DNA of 64,000 nt. Source: Parapedobacter koreensis. Its GTDB lineage: Bacteria > Bacteroidota > Bacteroidia > Sphingobacteriales > Sphingobacteriaceae. The position numbers were made by a program, and so were the translations under genes. Under the pieces are notes generated by a model. It was not told the origin of the DNA, made no database searches, and saw only the letters and a list, made by a program, of their open reading frames with translations. The stretch is taken from assembly GCF_900109365.1 (NCBI RefSeq), contig NZ_FNZR01000003.1, forward strand, positions 62,001 to 126,000. The letters run 5' to 3'. Of the stretch, positions 43,544-52,491 are shown one piece after another (position 1 is the stretch's first letter; each line of letters opens with the position of its first letter).

Positions 43544-43624
43544 ATGAAAAAATTAATAAGTTGGTTGACAGGTTTGAAAAGTCGTATTTTTTTTCGTTTT
43601 TTGGCCTCAGCGTTCAGGCATTGA
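43544..43624 (+). CDS. Possible 26-residue basic hydrophobic peptide
   Basis: An ATG at 43544 opens a short frame encoding a peptide that starts MKKLISWLTGLKSR and ends FLASAFRH before a TGA at 43622. It lies alone in the 229-bp spacer before the glycosyltransferase gene, just upstream of the heptad tract. It could be a leader or small membrane peptide, but chance is not excluded. Confidence 0.2.
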   Translation: MKKLISWLTGLKSRIFFRFLASAFRH

Positions 43625-43659
43625 AGAGTCGGAAATTTCACGTCTGATGTCTATCGTCT
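43625..43659. repeat. Heptanucleotide-phased tract before the glycosyltransferase gene
   Basis: Five 7-mers ending 4 bp before the ATG at 43664, the last three being CACGTCT, GATGTCT and ATCGTCT. Confidence 0.7.
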
Positions 43660-43663
43660 TAAT

Positions 43664-44665
43664 ATGAAAATCCTCTACGCAGTACAAGGTACAGGCAACG
43701 GCCATCTGAGCCGGGCTATGGATGTAGTACCTTGTTTACAACGGCGTGCCACGGTTGATGTGTTAGTCAGCGGCATCCAAGCTGACCTGGCATTGCCTTT
43801 TCCCGTAAAATACCGGATGCATGGGCTCAGCTTTATCTTTGGCAAAAAAGGGGGGGTGGATTTGTGGAAGACATTCATGAGCTCCACGGTACGCAGACTT
43901 ATCCACGAAGTCAATACGTTGCCGATAGAGCAGTACGATTTGATTATCAATGATTTTGAGCCGATATCGGCTTGGGCATGCAATATCCGAGATAAGGAAT
44001 GTATCGGTCTCAGCCATCAAGCTGCAGCAATGGATGCCCAGGCTCCCAAACCGAAGGATCAGGACATGCTGGGAAAATTTATCATGAAGAACTATGCACC
44101 CGCCACGCTTAATTATGGGTTTCACTTCAAACGATACAGCCCACGGATATTTACTCCCGTCATCCGCCAGCAAGTGCGCCAATTGGAGGTGGCCGACAAA
44201 GGGCATTACACCGTATACCTTCCAGCATATGACGACGCCCGGTTGCTGAGGCATTTGATGCGTTTTCCAGATATCCAATGGCAGGTGTTTTCCAAGCACA
44301 ATAAGATCCCGTTCGAGATGCGTAATGTAAGCGTCCAACCCATTGCGAATGAAGCCTTCATCCAAAGCATGGCCTCGGCATCGGGTGTGTTGTGCGGTGC
44401 GGGGTTTGAAACACCGGCTGAGGCAATGTTTCTCCAAAAGAAATTGCTGGTCATCCCGATGAAAAACCAATATGAACAGCACCTCAATGCGGCGGCGCTT
44501 GAAGAGATGGGGGTCTCCGTCATTAAGAGCCTGAAACCCAAAAATGACCCCGCTATTGAGGCATGGTTGAGTAATAAGCACGTTGTTGCCGTAGATTATC
44601 CGGATTGTACACAAGCAATTATTGACGACTTGCTGGAAGCGCACATTTCCAAAGCATTGGCCTAG
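43664..44665 (+). CDS. Glycosyltransferase-family protein (MurG/GT28-like)
   Basis: The 333-residue protein has a GT-B fold start MKILYAVQGTGNGHLSRAM with the Gly-rich GTGNGH loop, and a C-terminal donor-site region CGAGFETPAEAMFLQKKLLVIPMKNQYEQHLNA that recalls MurG/UGT-type enzymes. It resembles proteins annotated as glycosyl transferase family in Bacteroidota. It lies 4 bp upstream of a GH1 glucosidase gene, so the two probably form an operon handling one glycoside. The acceptor is unknown. Confidence 0.8.
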   Translation: MKILYAVQGTGNGHLSRAMDVVPCLQRRATVDVLVSGIQADLALPFPVKYRMHGLSFIFGKKGGVDLWKTFMSSTVRRLIHEVNTLPIEQYDLIINDFEPISAWACNIRDKECIGLSHQAAAMDAQAPKPKDQDMLGKFIMKNYAPATLNYGFHFKRYSPRIFTPVIRQQVRQLEVADKGHYTVYLPAYDDARLLRHLMRFPDIQWQVFSKHNKIPFEMRNVSVQPIANEAFIQSMASASGVLCGAGFETPAEAMFLQKKLLVIPMKNQYEQHLNAAALEEMGVSVIKSLKPKNDPAIEAWLSNKHVVAVDYPDCTQAIIDDLLEAHISKALA

Positions 44666-44669
44666 CTAC

Positions 44670-46013
44670 ATGGTAAAAGCAGATTTCGGACGTGACTTTC
44701 AATGGGGTGTTTCCAGTGCCGCTTTCCAAACGGAAGGGGTCTGTGATGCCGATGGAAAAGGCCCTTCAATATGGGACACATTTACCAGCAAAAAAGGCAA
44801 AATCAAGCTTAATCACCATGCTCGCACGGCCTGCGATTTTTATAACCGGTATGAAGCGGATATCGACCTGATTAAGGGGATGTATATTCCCAATTTCCGA
44901 TTTTCGCTATCATGGCCGCGTATTTTGCCGGAAGGAATAGGTAGGCACAATACCCAAGGCATGGATTTCTACGAGCGTGTAGTAGACCATTGTTTAGCGC
45001 AGGGCATTACACCCTGGATCACGCTGTATCATTGGGATCTTCCCCAGTCGCTCCAAGACAAAGGCGGATGGACCAACCGGGATGTGCTCAGCTGGCTGGA
45101 GGAGTATGCCGCTTGTGTAGTGAAGTGCTTGGGCGATCGGGTGGGGCATTGGATGGTGCTCAATGAGCCTGCTGTGTTTACCGGGGCAGGCTACTTCTTT
45201 GGGGTGCATGCACCTGGCCTAACCGGATTACGCAATTTTTTCCCTGCGGCGCATCATGCAGCGTTGGCAATGGGGCACATCGGCAAATTGTTGCGATCGG
45301 AGACAAAAAATGCCCGGATTGGGACCACGTTCAGCTGTTCGAGCATCCATCCGGCTAGTTCCAGTAAGCGCGATATGGATGCAGCGAAACGCGCTGATGC
45401 GCTGATTAACCGATTATTCATTGAACCCATCTTGGGATTGGGCTATCCTACGACGGATTTAAAGGCATTGGCAGGTATTGAAAGGTACATGGCGGCTGGT
45501 GATGAAGCACGTTTGCCATTCGATTTTGATTTTATCGGCATTCAAAATTACACGCGGGAAATGATACGCCATTCGTATTTCGTGCCGTATTTGCGGGCGC
45601 AGCTTGTTCCTGCAAAAAAGCGCCGTGTACCGCTCCTCACCGAAATGGGATGGGAAGTATATCCCGAAGCAATCTATGAGATGATCAAACAATTCAATGC
45701 GTATCCCAATATTCCTGATATCTATATCACCGAAAATGGGGCAGCGTTCGCTGATGTTGTGGAGAATGGCGCTGTACATGACGACTTGCGCATCCGATAC
45801 CTAAAAGACCACCTTGCTCAGGTGCTGCGGGCCAAGCGTGAAGGATTGAATATCCACGGGTATTTTATATGGACGTTGATGGATAATTTTGAATGGGCTG
45901 AAGGCTACCATGCACGGTTTGGATTGGTACATCTTGATTTCGATACGCAACAGCGGACAGTGAAAGATTCGGGAAAGTGGTATGGCGACTTTCTTGCGGA
46001 TGCTGTTGGATAG
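44670..46013 (+). CDS. GH1 beta-glucosidase
   Basis: The 447-residue family 1 glycoside hydrolase has the N-terminal signature DFQWGVSSAAFQTEG, the acid/base Glu166 in LNEPAV and the nucleophile Glu355 in YITENGAAF, both intact. It has no signal peptide, so it is cytoplasmic and acts on imported beta-glucosides or on products of the neighbouring glycosyltransferase. The start at 44670 is 4 bp after the glycosyltransferase stop; an earlier in-frame ATG overlaps that gene and gives a poor N-terminus. Confidence 0.94.
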   Translation: MVKADFGRDFQWGVSSAAFQTEGVCDADGKGPSIWDTFTSKKGKIKLNHHARTACDFYNRYEADIDLIKGMYIPNFRFSLSWPRILPEGIGRHNTQGMDFYERVVDHCLAQGITPWITLYHWDLPQSLQDKGGWTNRDVLSWLEEYAACVVKCLGDRVGHWMVLNEPAVFTGAGYFFGVHAPGLTGLRNFFPAAHHAALAMGHIGKLLRSETKNARIGTTFSCSSIHPASSSKRDMDAAKRADALINRLFIEPILGLGYPTTDLKALAGIERYMAAGDEARLPFDFDFIGIQNYTREMIRHSYFVPYLRAQLVPAKKRRVPLLTEMGWEVYPEAIYEMIKQFNAYPNIPDIYITENGAAFADVVENGAVHDDLRIRYLKDHLAQVLRAKREGLNIHGYFIWTLMDNFEWAEGYHARFGLVHLDFDTQQRTVKDSGKWYGDFLADAVG

Positions 46014-46050
46014 CCTTATGATAGGTGCTTTAAGAATGCCTTTAAAATTG

Positions 46051-46058
46051 TATCTTTG
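46051..46058 (+). promoter_or_regulatory. -7 element six nt before a start codon
   Basis: TATCTTTG followed by the ATG at 46065. The mRNA leader would be absent or a few nucleotides long. Confidence 0.55.
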
Positions 46059-46064
46059 CTTGGA

Positions 46065-46892
46065 ATGATAAACAGAACATACCGCTACCTATCCTTATTG
46101 TTATTTGGGTTCAATATGGTGCATGGCCAAACGGCCGTGACAGGTATTGTCAAGGATGGCAGTAACGGTGCTCCACTTTCGTATGTCAATATTGGTATTT
46201 TGAATAAAGGCGAGGGCACGGTATCAGGCAAAGATGGGCGGTTCTCCATTCCGCTAAATGAACAACACAATGGGGATACAATACGGATTTCTTATATCGG
46301 TTACCAAAGTCAAGATTATTTGGTTTCGGATTTTCGTAAGCATATTGTCCAGCAACCTGAGGTGATATTGATGCCTAAGTCGATTCAACTTCCTGAAATA
46401 GCAATTTCCAATAAAAAGCGGAAGCTACATATCCTCGGCAATGAGACGTCGGCGTCGGGTTCCAACGCTGGGTTTACGTCCAAAGATCTCGGCACAGAAA
46501 TGGGACTACGGTTGAAAATAAAACGACCGACATACCTGAAAACATTCCATGCAATTATCCAGGAGAATAACTATGGTGCCCTGAAGTTCCGGCTGAACAT
46601 CTATGACATAAAAAATGGCAAACCAGGTAATATCATCCTCAACGAAAACATCGTCATCGAAACGAGTCCAAGGCAAACCGGCCCTCTTGTGGTAGACTTG
46701 ACGCCATACAACCTGACCTATGATGACGATGTCATTGTGACATTGGAGTGGATTGAGGGCGTGGGTGATGGAAGGCTGTTTTTTTCAGCCAAGTTTCTCG
46801 GTAGTGCACTACTTGCGAGGGAAACAAGTCAGGCTGTTTGGGAACGGGTCAATATTGTGGGTATTGGTTTTTGGATTGATGCGGAAAGCTGA
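46065..46892 (+). CDS. Exported protein with carboxypeptidase-regulatory-like domain
   Basis: The 275-residue protein has a signal peptide (MINRTYRYLSLLLFGFNMVHGQ) followed by a CarboxypepD_reg-like beta-sandwich (about 24-105, TGIVKDGSNGAPLSYVNI, DTIRISYIGYQS). A second, unassigned beta domain follows with strand-rich segments and ends GFWIDAES. Such stand-alone proteins are frequent in Bacteroidota envelopes, and their role is unknown. The real start is the ATG at 46065, because a TTG 9 bp earlier overlaps the -7 box. Confidence 0.75.
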   Translation: MINRTYRYLSLLLFGFNMVHGQTAVTGIVKDGSNGAPLSYVNIGILNKGEGTVSGKDGRFSIPLNEQHNGDTIRISYIGYQSQDYLVSDFRKHIVQQPEVILMPKSIQLPEIAISNKKRKLHILGNETSASGSNAGFTSKDLGTEMGLRLKIKRPTYLKTFHAIIQENNYGALKFRLNIYDIKNGKPGNIILNENIVIETSPRQTGPLVVDLTPYNLTYDDDVIVTLEWIEGVGDGRLFFSAKFLGSALLARETSQAVWERVNIVGIGFWIDAES

Positions 46893-47018
46893 TTTGTCAG
46901 CCCAATGACATTTCAAATTGATCGCTCCTGAAAATTAATGGTATTTCTTAAAATGGCATGATTTTATACAACGTCTTTCCAGTTTTCATTAGTTCTTTTG
47001 CTTTTATTTTTTGTACCA

Positions 47019-47699
47019 GTGGCTGAGTTTTTAGAGTTTTTGAGCAATCTTACCAATCCGGATTGGATTGTTGCACATGGCGGTCTTTATTTATTGTTGT
47101 TTATCATTTTTGCCGAGACGGGCATCCTTATCGGTTTCTTCTTGCCGGGTGATCCCATTCTGTTTATTGCTGGAATCATTATTGCCAATCTGACACTTGG
47201 CCCCATTGATTCTGCGCTCACGCTACTATATTGGGTTGCGTTGATAGCGGCAGCAGGCATTTTAGGCAATTTTGTAGGCTACTGGTGCGGAAAGTATTTT
47301 GGGCATCGTCTCTTAAAGCAACGGGATACCTGGTTTTTTAAAAAAGAATATGTTTTCAGGGCGCAGGATTTTTACCATAAAAGGGGCGGGGTAGCCATTA
47401 TCCTCGCACGTTTTCTCCCTGTGGTGCGTACCTTTGCTCCCATCGTGGCGGGCATTGTGGAAATGGATTTCAAGAAATTTGCATTTTATAACATCATCGG
47501 CGGCCTCCTGTGGGTAGGTAGCCTGGTGACCCTGGGTTATTTGCTGGGCGAAAACGAATGGGTGCAGCACAACCTTGAATATGTGATTATCGGTATTGTG
47601 GTAGCCGCTACGGCGCCTGTCGTGATAAAAATGATTACCGGGAGGAAGAAAACGACGGTACACGCGGAGGCAGCAGTGCTGGAAGAAGAGGAATACTGA
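47019..47699 (+). CDS. DedA family membrane protein, GTG start
   Basis: The 226-residue paralogue of the protein at 25582 shares GGLYLLLFIIFAETG, GFFLPGDPILF and the ARFLPVVRTFAPIVAGIV segment. No in-frame ATG exists near the start: the frame carries a TGA at 46959, then TTG at 46998 and GTG at 47019. I prefer GTG because it gives the usual amphipathic N-terminus (MAEFLEFLSNLTNPDW). A Glu/Val-rich tail follows the last helix. Its function is probably lipid or undecaprenyl-phosphate translocation, as for other DedA proteins. Confidence 0.85.
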   Translation: MAEFLEFLSNLTNPDWIVAHGGLYLLLFIIFAETGILIGFFLPGDPILFIAGIIIANLTLGPIDSALTLLYWVALIAAAGILGNFVGYWCGKYFGHRLLKQRDTWFFKKEYVFRAQDFYHKRGGVAIILARFLPVVRTFAPIVAGIVEMDFKKFAFYNIIGGLLWVGSLVTLGYLLGENEWVQHNLEYVIIGIVVAATAPVVIKMITGRKKTTVHAEAAVLEEEEY

Positions 47700-47763
47700 A
47701 CATATCCGGAGGCCGTAACAAAAGTTGTTACGTAAAAAGGCATTGGGGATTGGAAGGAATGTT

Positions 47764-47771
47764 TAGTTTTG
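47764..47771 (+). promoter_or_regulatory. -7 promoter element of the fosmidomycin-type MFS gene
   Basis: TAGTTTTG matches TAnnTTTG; an ATTG lies 18 bp upstream (47742-47745) and the ATG is at 47793. Confidence 0.55.
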
Positions 47772-47792
47772 CGCGAACTTCATCTTGTACTT

Positions 47793-49031
47793 ATGGACAC
47801 CGAAGAATCCGTCGTTGGCAAGCAAATACCTGCTACTATTTATCCCGTACTATTCGCCGTAAGCTTTTCGCACCTGCTCAATGATACCATCCAGTCCCTT
47901 ATCCCAGCCATCTATCCCATTGTAAAAGATTCTTTCCACCTGAGTTTCTCGCAGATTGGGCTGATCACGCTGGTATTCCAGCTTTCGTCTTCTTTGCTGC
48001 AACCATTGGTAGGTGTGATTACGGATAGTAAGCCTTATCCTTACGCATTGCCAGTGGGAATGGGATTCAGCCTTACTGGCTTGGTGATGATGGCTGTGGC
48101 ACCAAGTTACCATTGGATATTGGTGTCCGTGGCTTTCGTGGGGGCCGGTTCGTCGGTATTTCATCCCGAGGCCTCCCGGATGGCTTATGTGGCTTCGGGG
48201 GGTAGACGTGGCTTTGCACAGTCGCTGTTTCAATTGGGTGGTAATGCAGGGAGCGCCATCGGCCCGCTGTTAGCAGCGATGCTTATCGCGCCCTTTGGCC
48301 GATTCAATGTCATTTGGTTTTCATTTGCCGCCCTTACGGCCATTATCATCCTCTATCGCGTGGGCAAATGGTATAAGCCAAAGTCTATCCGCAATTATAT
48401 CCTACGGAAAAATAAGGTTGTGGCTGCTGTTCAGCAATCGCTGCCACGTAAAACGGTGGTTGTCTCCATTGTCGTGTTGCTGGTGCTTATTTTTTCGAAA
48501 TACTTTTATTTTGCCAGCCTTACCAGCTACTATACGTTTTACCTGATGGACAAGTTTGGGGTATCGGTGCAACAATCGCAACTCTACTTGTTTATCTTTC
48601 TCTTTGCTGTGGCTGCCGGTACCATGATTGGCGGCCCGGTGGGCGATCGTATCGGCCGTAAGTATGTAATCTGGCTGTCTATCCTGGGGGCCTCACCTTT
48701 TACATTGGCATTGCCTTATGCCAATCTTTTTTGGACAGTTATCTTGTCTTTTATCATTGGCGTAATCATCGCTTCGGCATTTTCGGCGATACTGGTATAT
48801 GCGCAAGAGCTACTACCCGGCAATGTCGGACTGGTATCGGGGTTATTCTTCGGGTTTGCTTTCGGCATGGGTGGGATAGGATCGGCCGTGCTTGGTAAAC
48901 TCGCAGACAGCCATGGTATTGATTTTGTATACCATATGTGCTCATTTCTTCCGCTTATTGGGATCGTCGCTGCGCTATTGCCGAACTTAGCGAAGCGATC
49001 TTTGAAGAAAACAGCCGTAGGAAAAAAATAA
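47793..49031 (+). CDS. MFS transporter, fosmidomycin-resistance (Fsr) type
   Basis: The 412-residue, twelve-helix major facilitator shows Fsr-family segments: SHLLNDTIQSLIPAIYP (about 24-40), LITLVFQLSSSLLQPLVG, GSSVFHPEASRMAY and QSLFQLGGNAGSAIGPL. Fsr exports fosmidomycin and probably related phosphonates in Escherichia coli; the natural substrate here is unknown. The ATG at 47793 is preferred over an upstream TTG that overlaps the promoter. Confidence 0.9.
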   Translation: MDTEESVVGKQIPATIYPVLFAVSFSHLLNDTIQSLIPAIYPIVKDSFHLSFSQIGLITLVFQLSSSLLQPLVGVITDSKPYPYALPVGMGFSLTGLVMMAVAPSYHWILVSVAFVGAGSSVFHPEASRMAYVASGGRRGFAQSLFQLGGNAGSAIGPLLAAMLIAPFGRFNVIWFSFAALTAIIILYRVGKWYKPKSIRNYILRKNKVVAAVQQSLPRKTVVVSIVVLLVLIFSKYFYFASLTSYYTFYLMDKFGVSVQQSQLYLFIFLFAVAAGTMIGGPVGDRIGRKYVIWLSILGASPFTLALPYANLFWTVILSFIIGVIIASAFSAILVYAQELLPGNVGLVSGLFFGFAFGMGGIGSAVLGKLADSHGIDFVYHMCSFLPLIGIVAALLPNLAKRSLKKTAVGKK

Positions 49032-49036
49032 GTGTG

Positions 49037-49044
49037 TATATTTG
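49037..49044 (+). promoter_or_regulatory. -7 promoter element of the FKBP gene
   Basis: TATATTTG, an exact match, 36 bp before the ATG at 49081 and directly after the MFS stop codon. Confidence 0.5.
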
Positions 49045-49080
49045 ACACGCTGAGTAAACGTCATCACTTTTTATAGCTAT

Positions 49081-49815
49081 ATGAACTATTTACGTATAAC
49101 CACGGTGTGTTGTTTGATGTATGCTGGACTTGCGAACGCCCAGCAAACCGGCAGCAGCACGATTGCATTAAAAAGCCGTACAGATTCAGTTGCTTATGCT
49201 TTCGGTGCTTCCATCGCACGTGATTTGAAAAGCACCGGGCTTGAAGAAATCAATGCTACGGCGCTTGCTCAGGCCGTTGCTGATATCTTTGCGGGAAAGG
49301 AATCGATTTTCGGGGAAGAACAGGAGCGTGAACTGATTATGAACACCATTACGGCTGCCCGGGAGAAGCTGGATTCGCAGCTCAAGAATGACGCGAATGC
49401 GTTCATGGAAAACAATAAGGCCAAACCGGGGGTGCTGACCACGGCTTCGGGACTTCAATATGAAATTGTTCGGGAGGGCACGGGAGACAAACCTGCGCTT
49501 ACGGATACGGTGACGGTACATTACAAAGGACAATTGAGCGACGGCAAGGTGTTTGATAGCTCCTATGATCGTGGTGAACCGGCCACGTTTCCGCTTGATC
49601 GTGTGATTGAAGGTTGGCAGGAAGGACTGCAACTGGTACCTGTCGGGGCGCATTATCGGATTTTCATACCGTATGAACTGGGGTATGGCGAGCGCGGTGC
49701 CGGGCAGGACATCCCGCCTTATAGCCCGCTTATTTTTGATGTGGAGCTTATTTCTGTGCAAAAAGCCAAAGAAGATGTGCCCGTATCGGCTGGTTCGCCT
49801 GAAGCAATTAAATGA
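49081..49815 (+). CDS. FKBP-type peptidyl-prolyl cis-trans isomerase, exported
   Basis: The 244-residue protein has a signal peptide (about 1-20, ending NAQQ), an N-terminal dimerisation domain of FKBP_N type (about 30-125) and a C-terminal FKBP domain with VTVHYKGQLSDGKVFDSSYDRGEPATF and GYGERGAGQDIPPYSPLIFDVEL. This is the Mip/FkpA layout of a periplasmic folding helper. The stop overlaps the aldo-keto reductase start by 4 bp. Confidence 0.93.
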   Translation: MNYLRITTVCCLMYAGLANAQQTGSSTIALKSRTDSVAYAFGASIARDLKSTGLEEINATALAQAVADIFAGKESIFGEEQERELIMNTITAAREKLDSQLKNDANAFMENNKAKPGVLTTASGLQYEIVREGTGDKPALTDTVTVHYKGQLSDGKVFDSSYDRGEPATFPLDRVIEGWQEGLQLVPVGAHYRIFIPYELGYGERGAGQDIPPYSPLIFDVELISVQKAKEDVPVSAGSPEAIK

Positions 49816-50708
49816 ATCAATTAGGTAAATCGGATTTATATGTAAGCCCGCTCAGCTTTGGCTGCATGTCATTGGGCGAAAATGCTACAACGTATAAAGA
49901 CTTGCTGCGGAAAGCTGCCGATGCGGGCATCAACTATTTCGATACGGCCGATTTGTACCAAAAAGGATTAAATGAACTTTATGTCGGAGAAGCTCTCCGG
50001 CCTATTCGGAAGGACGTCATCATTGCCACGAAAGTGGGCAATCAATGGCGTGCCGATGGAAATGGCTGGGACTGGAATCCGCATAAGGAATATATCCTGA
50101 AAAGTGTTGAACAAAGCCTCAAGCGGCTCAAAACGGATTATATAGACCTTTATCAGCTACATGGTGGGACTATCGAGGATCCCATTGACGACACCATAGC
50201 GGCCTTTGAATTGTTGAAGCAGCAAGGGAAAATTCGTTGGTATGGTATCTCATCAATCCGTCCCAATGTGATAAGGGAGTACATTGAGCGATCAGGCATC
50301 GTCAGCGTGATGATGCAATATAGCCTGCTGGATCATCGGCCGGAAGAAGAACTGCTGGATTTGCTGCATGAGCAGGGCATCGGTGTCATTTGCCGGGGAG
50401 CCATTGCCCAAGGGCTATTGGCAGGTAAGGCGGCTGACGGTTATCTGCAATACACGGATGGCGAGGTGGCCAGGGCGGCGAAGGCAGTGGCTAAATTGGC
50501 AGATGAGGCAGGGCTGGGCCAGCTGGATGTTGCATTGGGTTATGTGTGGGCGCATCCGGCCGTAGCTACCGCTGTTTTGGGGGTACGGACAGCGGCGCAA
50601 TTGGATGGAGCGATCCAGGCCTTGCGCCTTGCAACACCATTATCCAAGCAGCAGCGGGACGAATTGCGCCAATCCGTGCGGTCATTTCGCTACGAAGCGC
50701 ATCGCTAA
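49812..50708 (+). CDS. Aldo/keto reductase
   Basis: The 298-residue AKR has a TIM barrel with the catalytic tetrad region NYFDTADLYQKG (Asp/Tyr), ATKVGN (Lys) and QLHGG (His), plus the NADPH-binding C-terminal GVRTAAQL segment. The start ATG overlaps the FKBP stop codon (ATGA), so the two are translationally coupled, an unexplained pairing. The substrate is not predictable. Confidence 0.9.
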   Translation: MNQLGKSDLYVSPLSFGCMSLGENATTYKDLLRKAADAGINYFDTADLYQKGLNELYVGEALRPIRKDVIIATKVGNQWRADGNGWDWNPHKEYILKSVEQSLKRLKTDYIDLYQLHGGTIEDPIDDTIAAFELLKQQGKIRWYGISSIRPNVIREYIERSGIVSVMMQYSLLDHRPEEELLDLLHEQGIGVICRGAIAQGLLAGKAADGYLQYTDGEVARAAKAVAKLADEAGLGQLDVALGYVWAHPAVATAVLGVRTAAQLDGAIQALRLATPLSKQQRDELRQSVRSFRYEAHR

Positions 50709-50799
50709 CGATAGCCTTGGGCCTCGGATGACTGAAGGTTGAGTCCGGGGGACGATAAAAAGCTTAACACGATATTATAAACACATAAATTAAACAGCA

Positions 50800-51648
50800 A
50801 TGAAAAAGCACCTGAAATTGGCCATGCTTGCGGTATGCGTGGCTTTGGCAATGGGAGTAACTGCCGTGCAGGCGCAGCAACCAGAAAAGAAATTGGGTTG
50901 GTACCTGTCTGCGCAAACGTATACGTTCAACCGATTTACCTTTTTTGAGGCCGTCGATAAAACGCTGGGTGCCGGATTGAATTCGGTGGAAGCGTTCAAC
51001 GGGCAGGAGATAGGGGGCGGAATCGAAGGGAAAATGGATTATAAGATGGATGCCGAAAAGCGTAAGGCGATTTTGAAAGCATTAAAGAAGAAAAAGGTAA
51101 AGCTATGTGCCTTTGGTGTGGTGAATGGTACTACCGATGAGGAATGGCGGCAATTGTTTGAATTTGCAAAGGCCATGGACATCAAGGTCATCAATTCTGA
51201 GCCGAATGCAGAATTCCTGCCCTTGATTGGCCAGCTGGCCAACCAATATAAGATTAAAGTAGGTATACATAATCATCCGAACCCTACCAAGTATTGGGAT
51301 CCGGCTATTGTATTGGATGCAATAGCAAAGGCAAATAGCGAGTATGTAGGCGCTTGCGCAGATATTGGGCACTGGGTGCGGTCGGGCTTGGATCCGATAG
51401 AAAGCCTGAAGAAATACGAAGGGCATTTGGTGAGTTTGCATTTTAAGGATCTGGAAGAAAAGTCGCCGAAGACCCATGACGTGCCTTGGGGTACTGGCGT
51501 ATGTAACGTGGAGGGTGTGATCGCTGAATTGAAACGCCAGGGCTTTAAGGGCAATATTTCCGCGGAATACGAATATAACTGGGACAATAATGCAGGCGAC
51601 GTAGCTCAGAGTGTCGCTAACTTCAGGGCGCTATTGGCCGGAAAGTAG
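50800..51648 (+). CDS. Sugar phosphate isomerase/epimerase-like exported protein
   Basis: The 282-residue AP endonuclease 2/xylose isomerase-like TIM barrel has a signal peptide (about 1-26, ending VQAQQ). Metal-ligand segments are visible as NSVEAFNG, NSEPN, IHNHPNP, CADIGHW and SLHFKDL. Periplasmic members of this group occur with Gfo/Idh dehydrogenases and DUF1080 proteins in 3-keto-sugar metabolism. None is adjacent here, though a Gfo/Idh gene lies at 12847. Confidence 0.87.
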   Translation: MKKHLKLAMLAVCVALAMGVTAVQAQQPEKKLGWYLSAQTYTFNRFTFFEAVDKTLGAGLNSVEAFNGQEIGGGIEGKMDYKMDAEKRKAILKALKKKKVKLCAFGVVNGTTDEEWRQLFEFAKAMDIKVINSEPNAEFLPLIGQLANQYKIKVGIHNHPNPTKYWDPAIVLDAIAKANSEYVGACADIGHWVRSGLDPIESLKKYEGHLVSLHFKDLEEKSPKTHDVPWGTGVCNVEGVIAELKRQGFKGNISAEYEYNWDNNAGDVAQSVANFRALLAGK

Positions 51649-51649
51649 G

Positions 51650-51705
51650 AGGGCTTAGGTTTTGAAGCTATAGGCTTACAGCCTACGGCCTATAGCTTTC
51701 AACCG
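51650..51705. repeat. Heptanucleotide-phased tract crossing the kdsB stop codon
   Basis: Eight 7-mers, such as TAGGCTT, ACAGCCT, ACGGCCT and ATAGCTT, run from the spacer into the last ten codons of kdsB (stop at 51676-51678). Confidence 0.75.
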
Positions 51706-52428
51706 CTCCAGGTCTTCGGGCGTATCCACGGCGATGGTTTCTGCGGTAGTTTCTGCTGTTTGGATAAGGTAGCCGTTTTCTATCCATCGGAGTTGTTCAA
51801 GTGCTTCAGCACGCTCCAGCGAGGATATGGGAAGCTTGGTCAATTCGGCCAAGGTGGCAGCGCGGTAGCCGTAGATGCCAATATGTTTATAATAGGGATG
51901 CAGGTGAAGCCAATCCTGGGAGGGGGCATTCCGTTGGAATGGAATAGTTTGCCTGCTGAAATAAATGGCGCGCCCGTTATGATTGACCACCACTTTGGGG
52001 ATTCCTGTATTAAACAGTTCTTCTACCGTCGAGATTCGTTTTATCAATGTCGCGATTTGGACATTGGTGTTTTCAAAACAGCTCACCAATAAGTCAATCT
52101 GAGCCGGGTCTATATAAGGTTCATCGCCCTGAATATTGATGGCTACCTCAAAATCGGAATAAACAGCAAGCACCTCTGCACAGCGATCCGTGCCGCTTTG
52201 ATGGGTGTCTGCGGTCATCAGCACATTCCCGCCGAAGGAATCAACATGGGAAAAGATGCGATCATCGTCGGTGGCCACGACCACCTGATCAAGGGAGTGA
52301 CTTTGTATGGCCTGCTCGTATACCCGTTGGATCATGCTTTTGCCTGCAATATCAACGAGGGGCTTGCCCGGAAAACGGCTTGATGCGTAACGAGCGGGGA
52401 TGATGCCGATGGTTTTTGTTTGAGACAT
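51676..52428 (-). CDS. kdsB: 3-deoxy-manno-octulosonate cytidylyltransferase
   Basis: The 250-residue enzyme activates Kdo as CMP-Kdo for lipopolysaccharide inner core synthesis. The N-terminal nucleotide-binding signature IIPARYASSRFPGKPLVDIAGKSM and the INIQGDEPYI metal/CTP site are intact. The last residues (KAIGRRL) are encoded by a heptad repeat, and the start codon lies in another heptad tract. It is third in a minus-strand run after trpS and the nucleoside kinase gene. Confidence 0.95.
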   Translation of the reverse strand: MSQTKTIGIIPARYASSRFPGKPLVDIAGKSMIQRVYEQAIQSHSLDQVVVATDDDRIFSHVDSFGGNVLMTADTHQSGTDRCAEVLAVYSDFEVAINIQGDEPYIDPAQIDLLVSCFENTNVQIATLIKRISTVEELFNTGIPKVVVNHNGRAIYFSRQTIPFQRNAPSQDWLHLHPYYKHIGIYGYRAATLAELTKLPISSLERAEALEQLRWIENGYLIQTAETTAETIAVDTPEDLERLKAIGRRL

Positions 52429-52491
52429 TAGACACTAGATGTTAGACATTAGATATTGCAACTGTGTAAATCCGATAGCTGACAACCAGCT
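52422..52491. repeat. Heptanucleotide-phased tract between kdsB and the nucleoside kinase gene
   Basis: Ten 7-mers, the first six strongly alike (GAGACAT, TAGACAC, TAGATGT, TAGACAT, TAGATAT). The first unit contains the kdsB start codon and the last reaches the stop codon of the kinase gene. Confidence 0.8.

Noticed and set aside
43763-44644. 293-codon minus-strand frame
   Set aside because: Antisense to the glycosyltransferase gene; composition looks like a codon-complement shadow.
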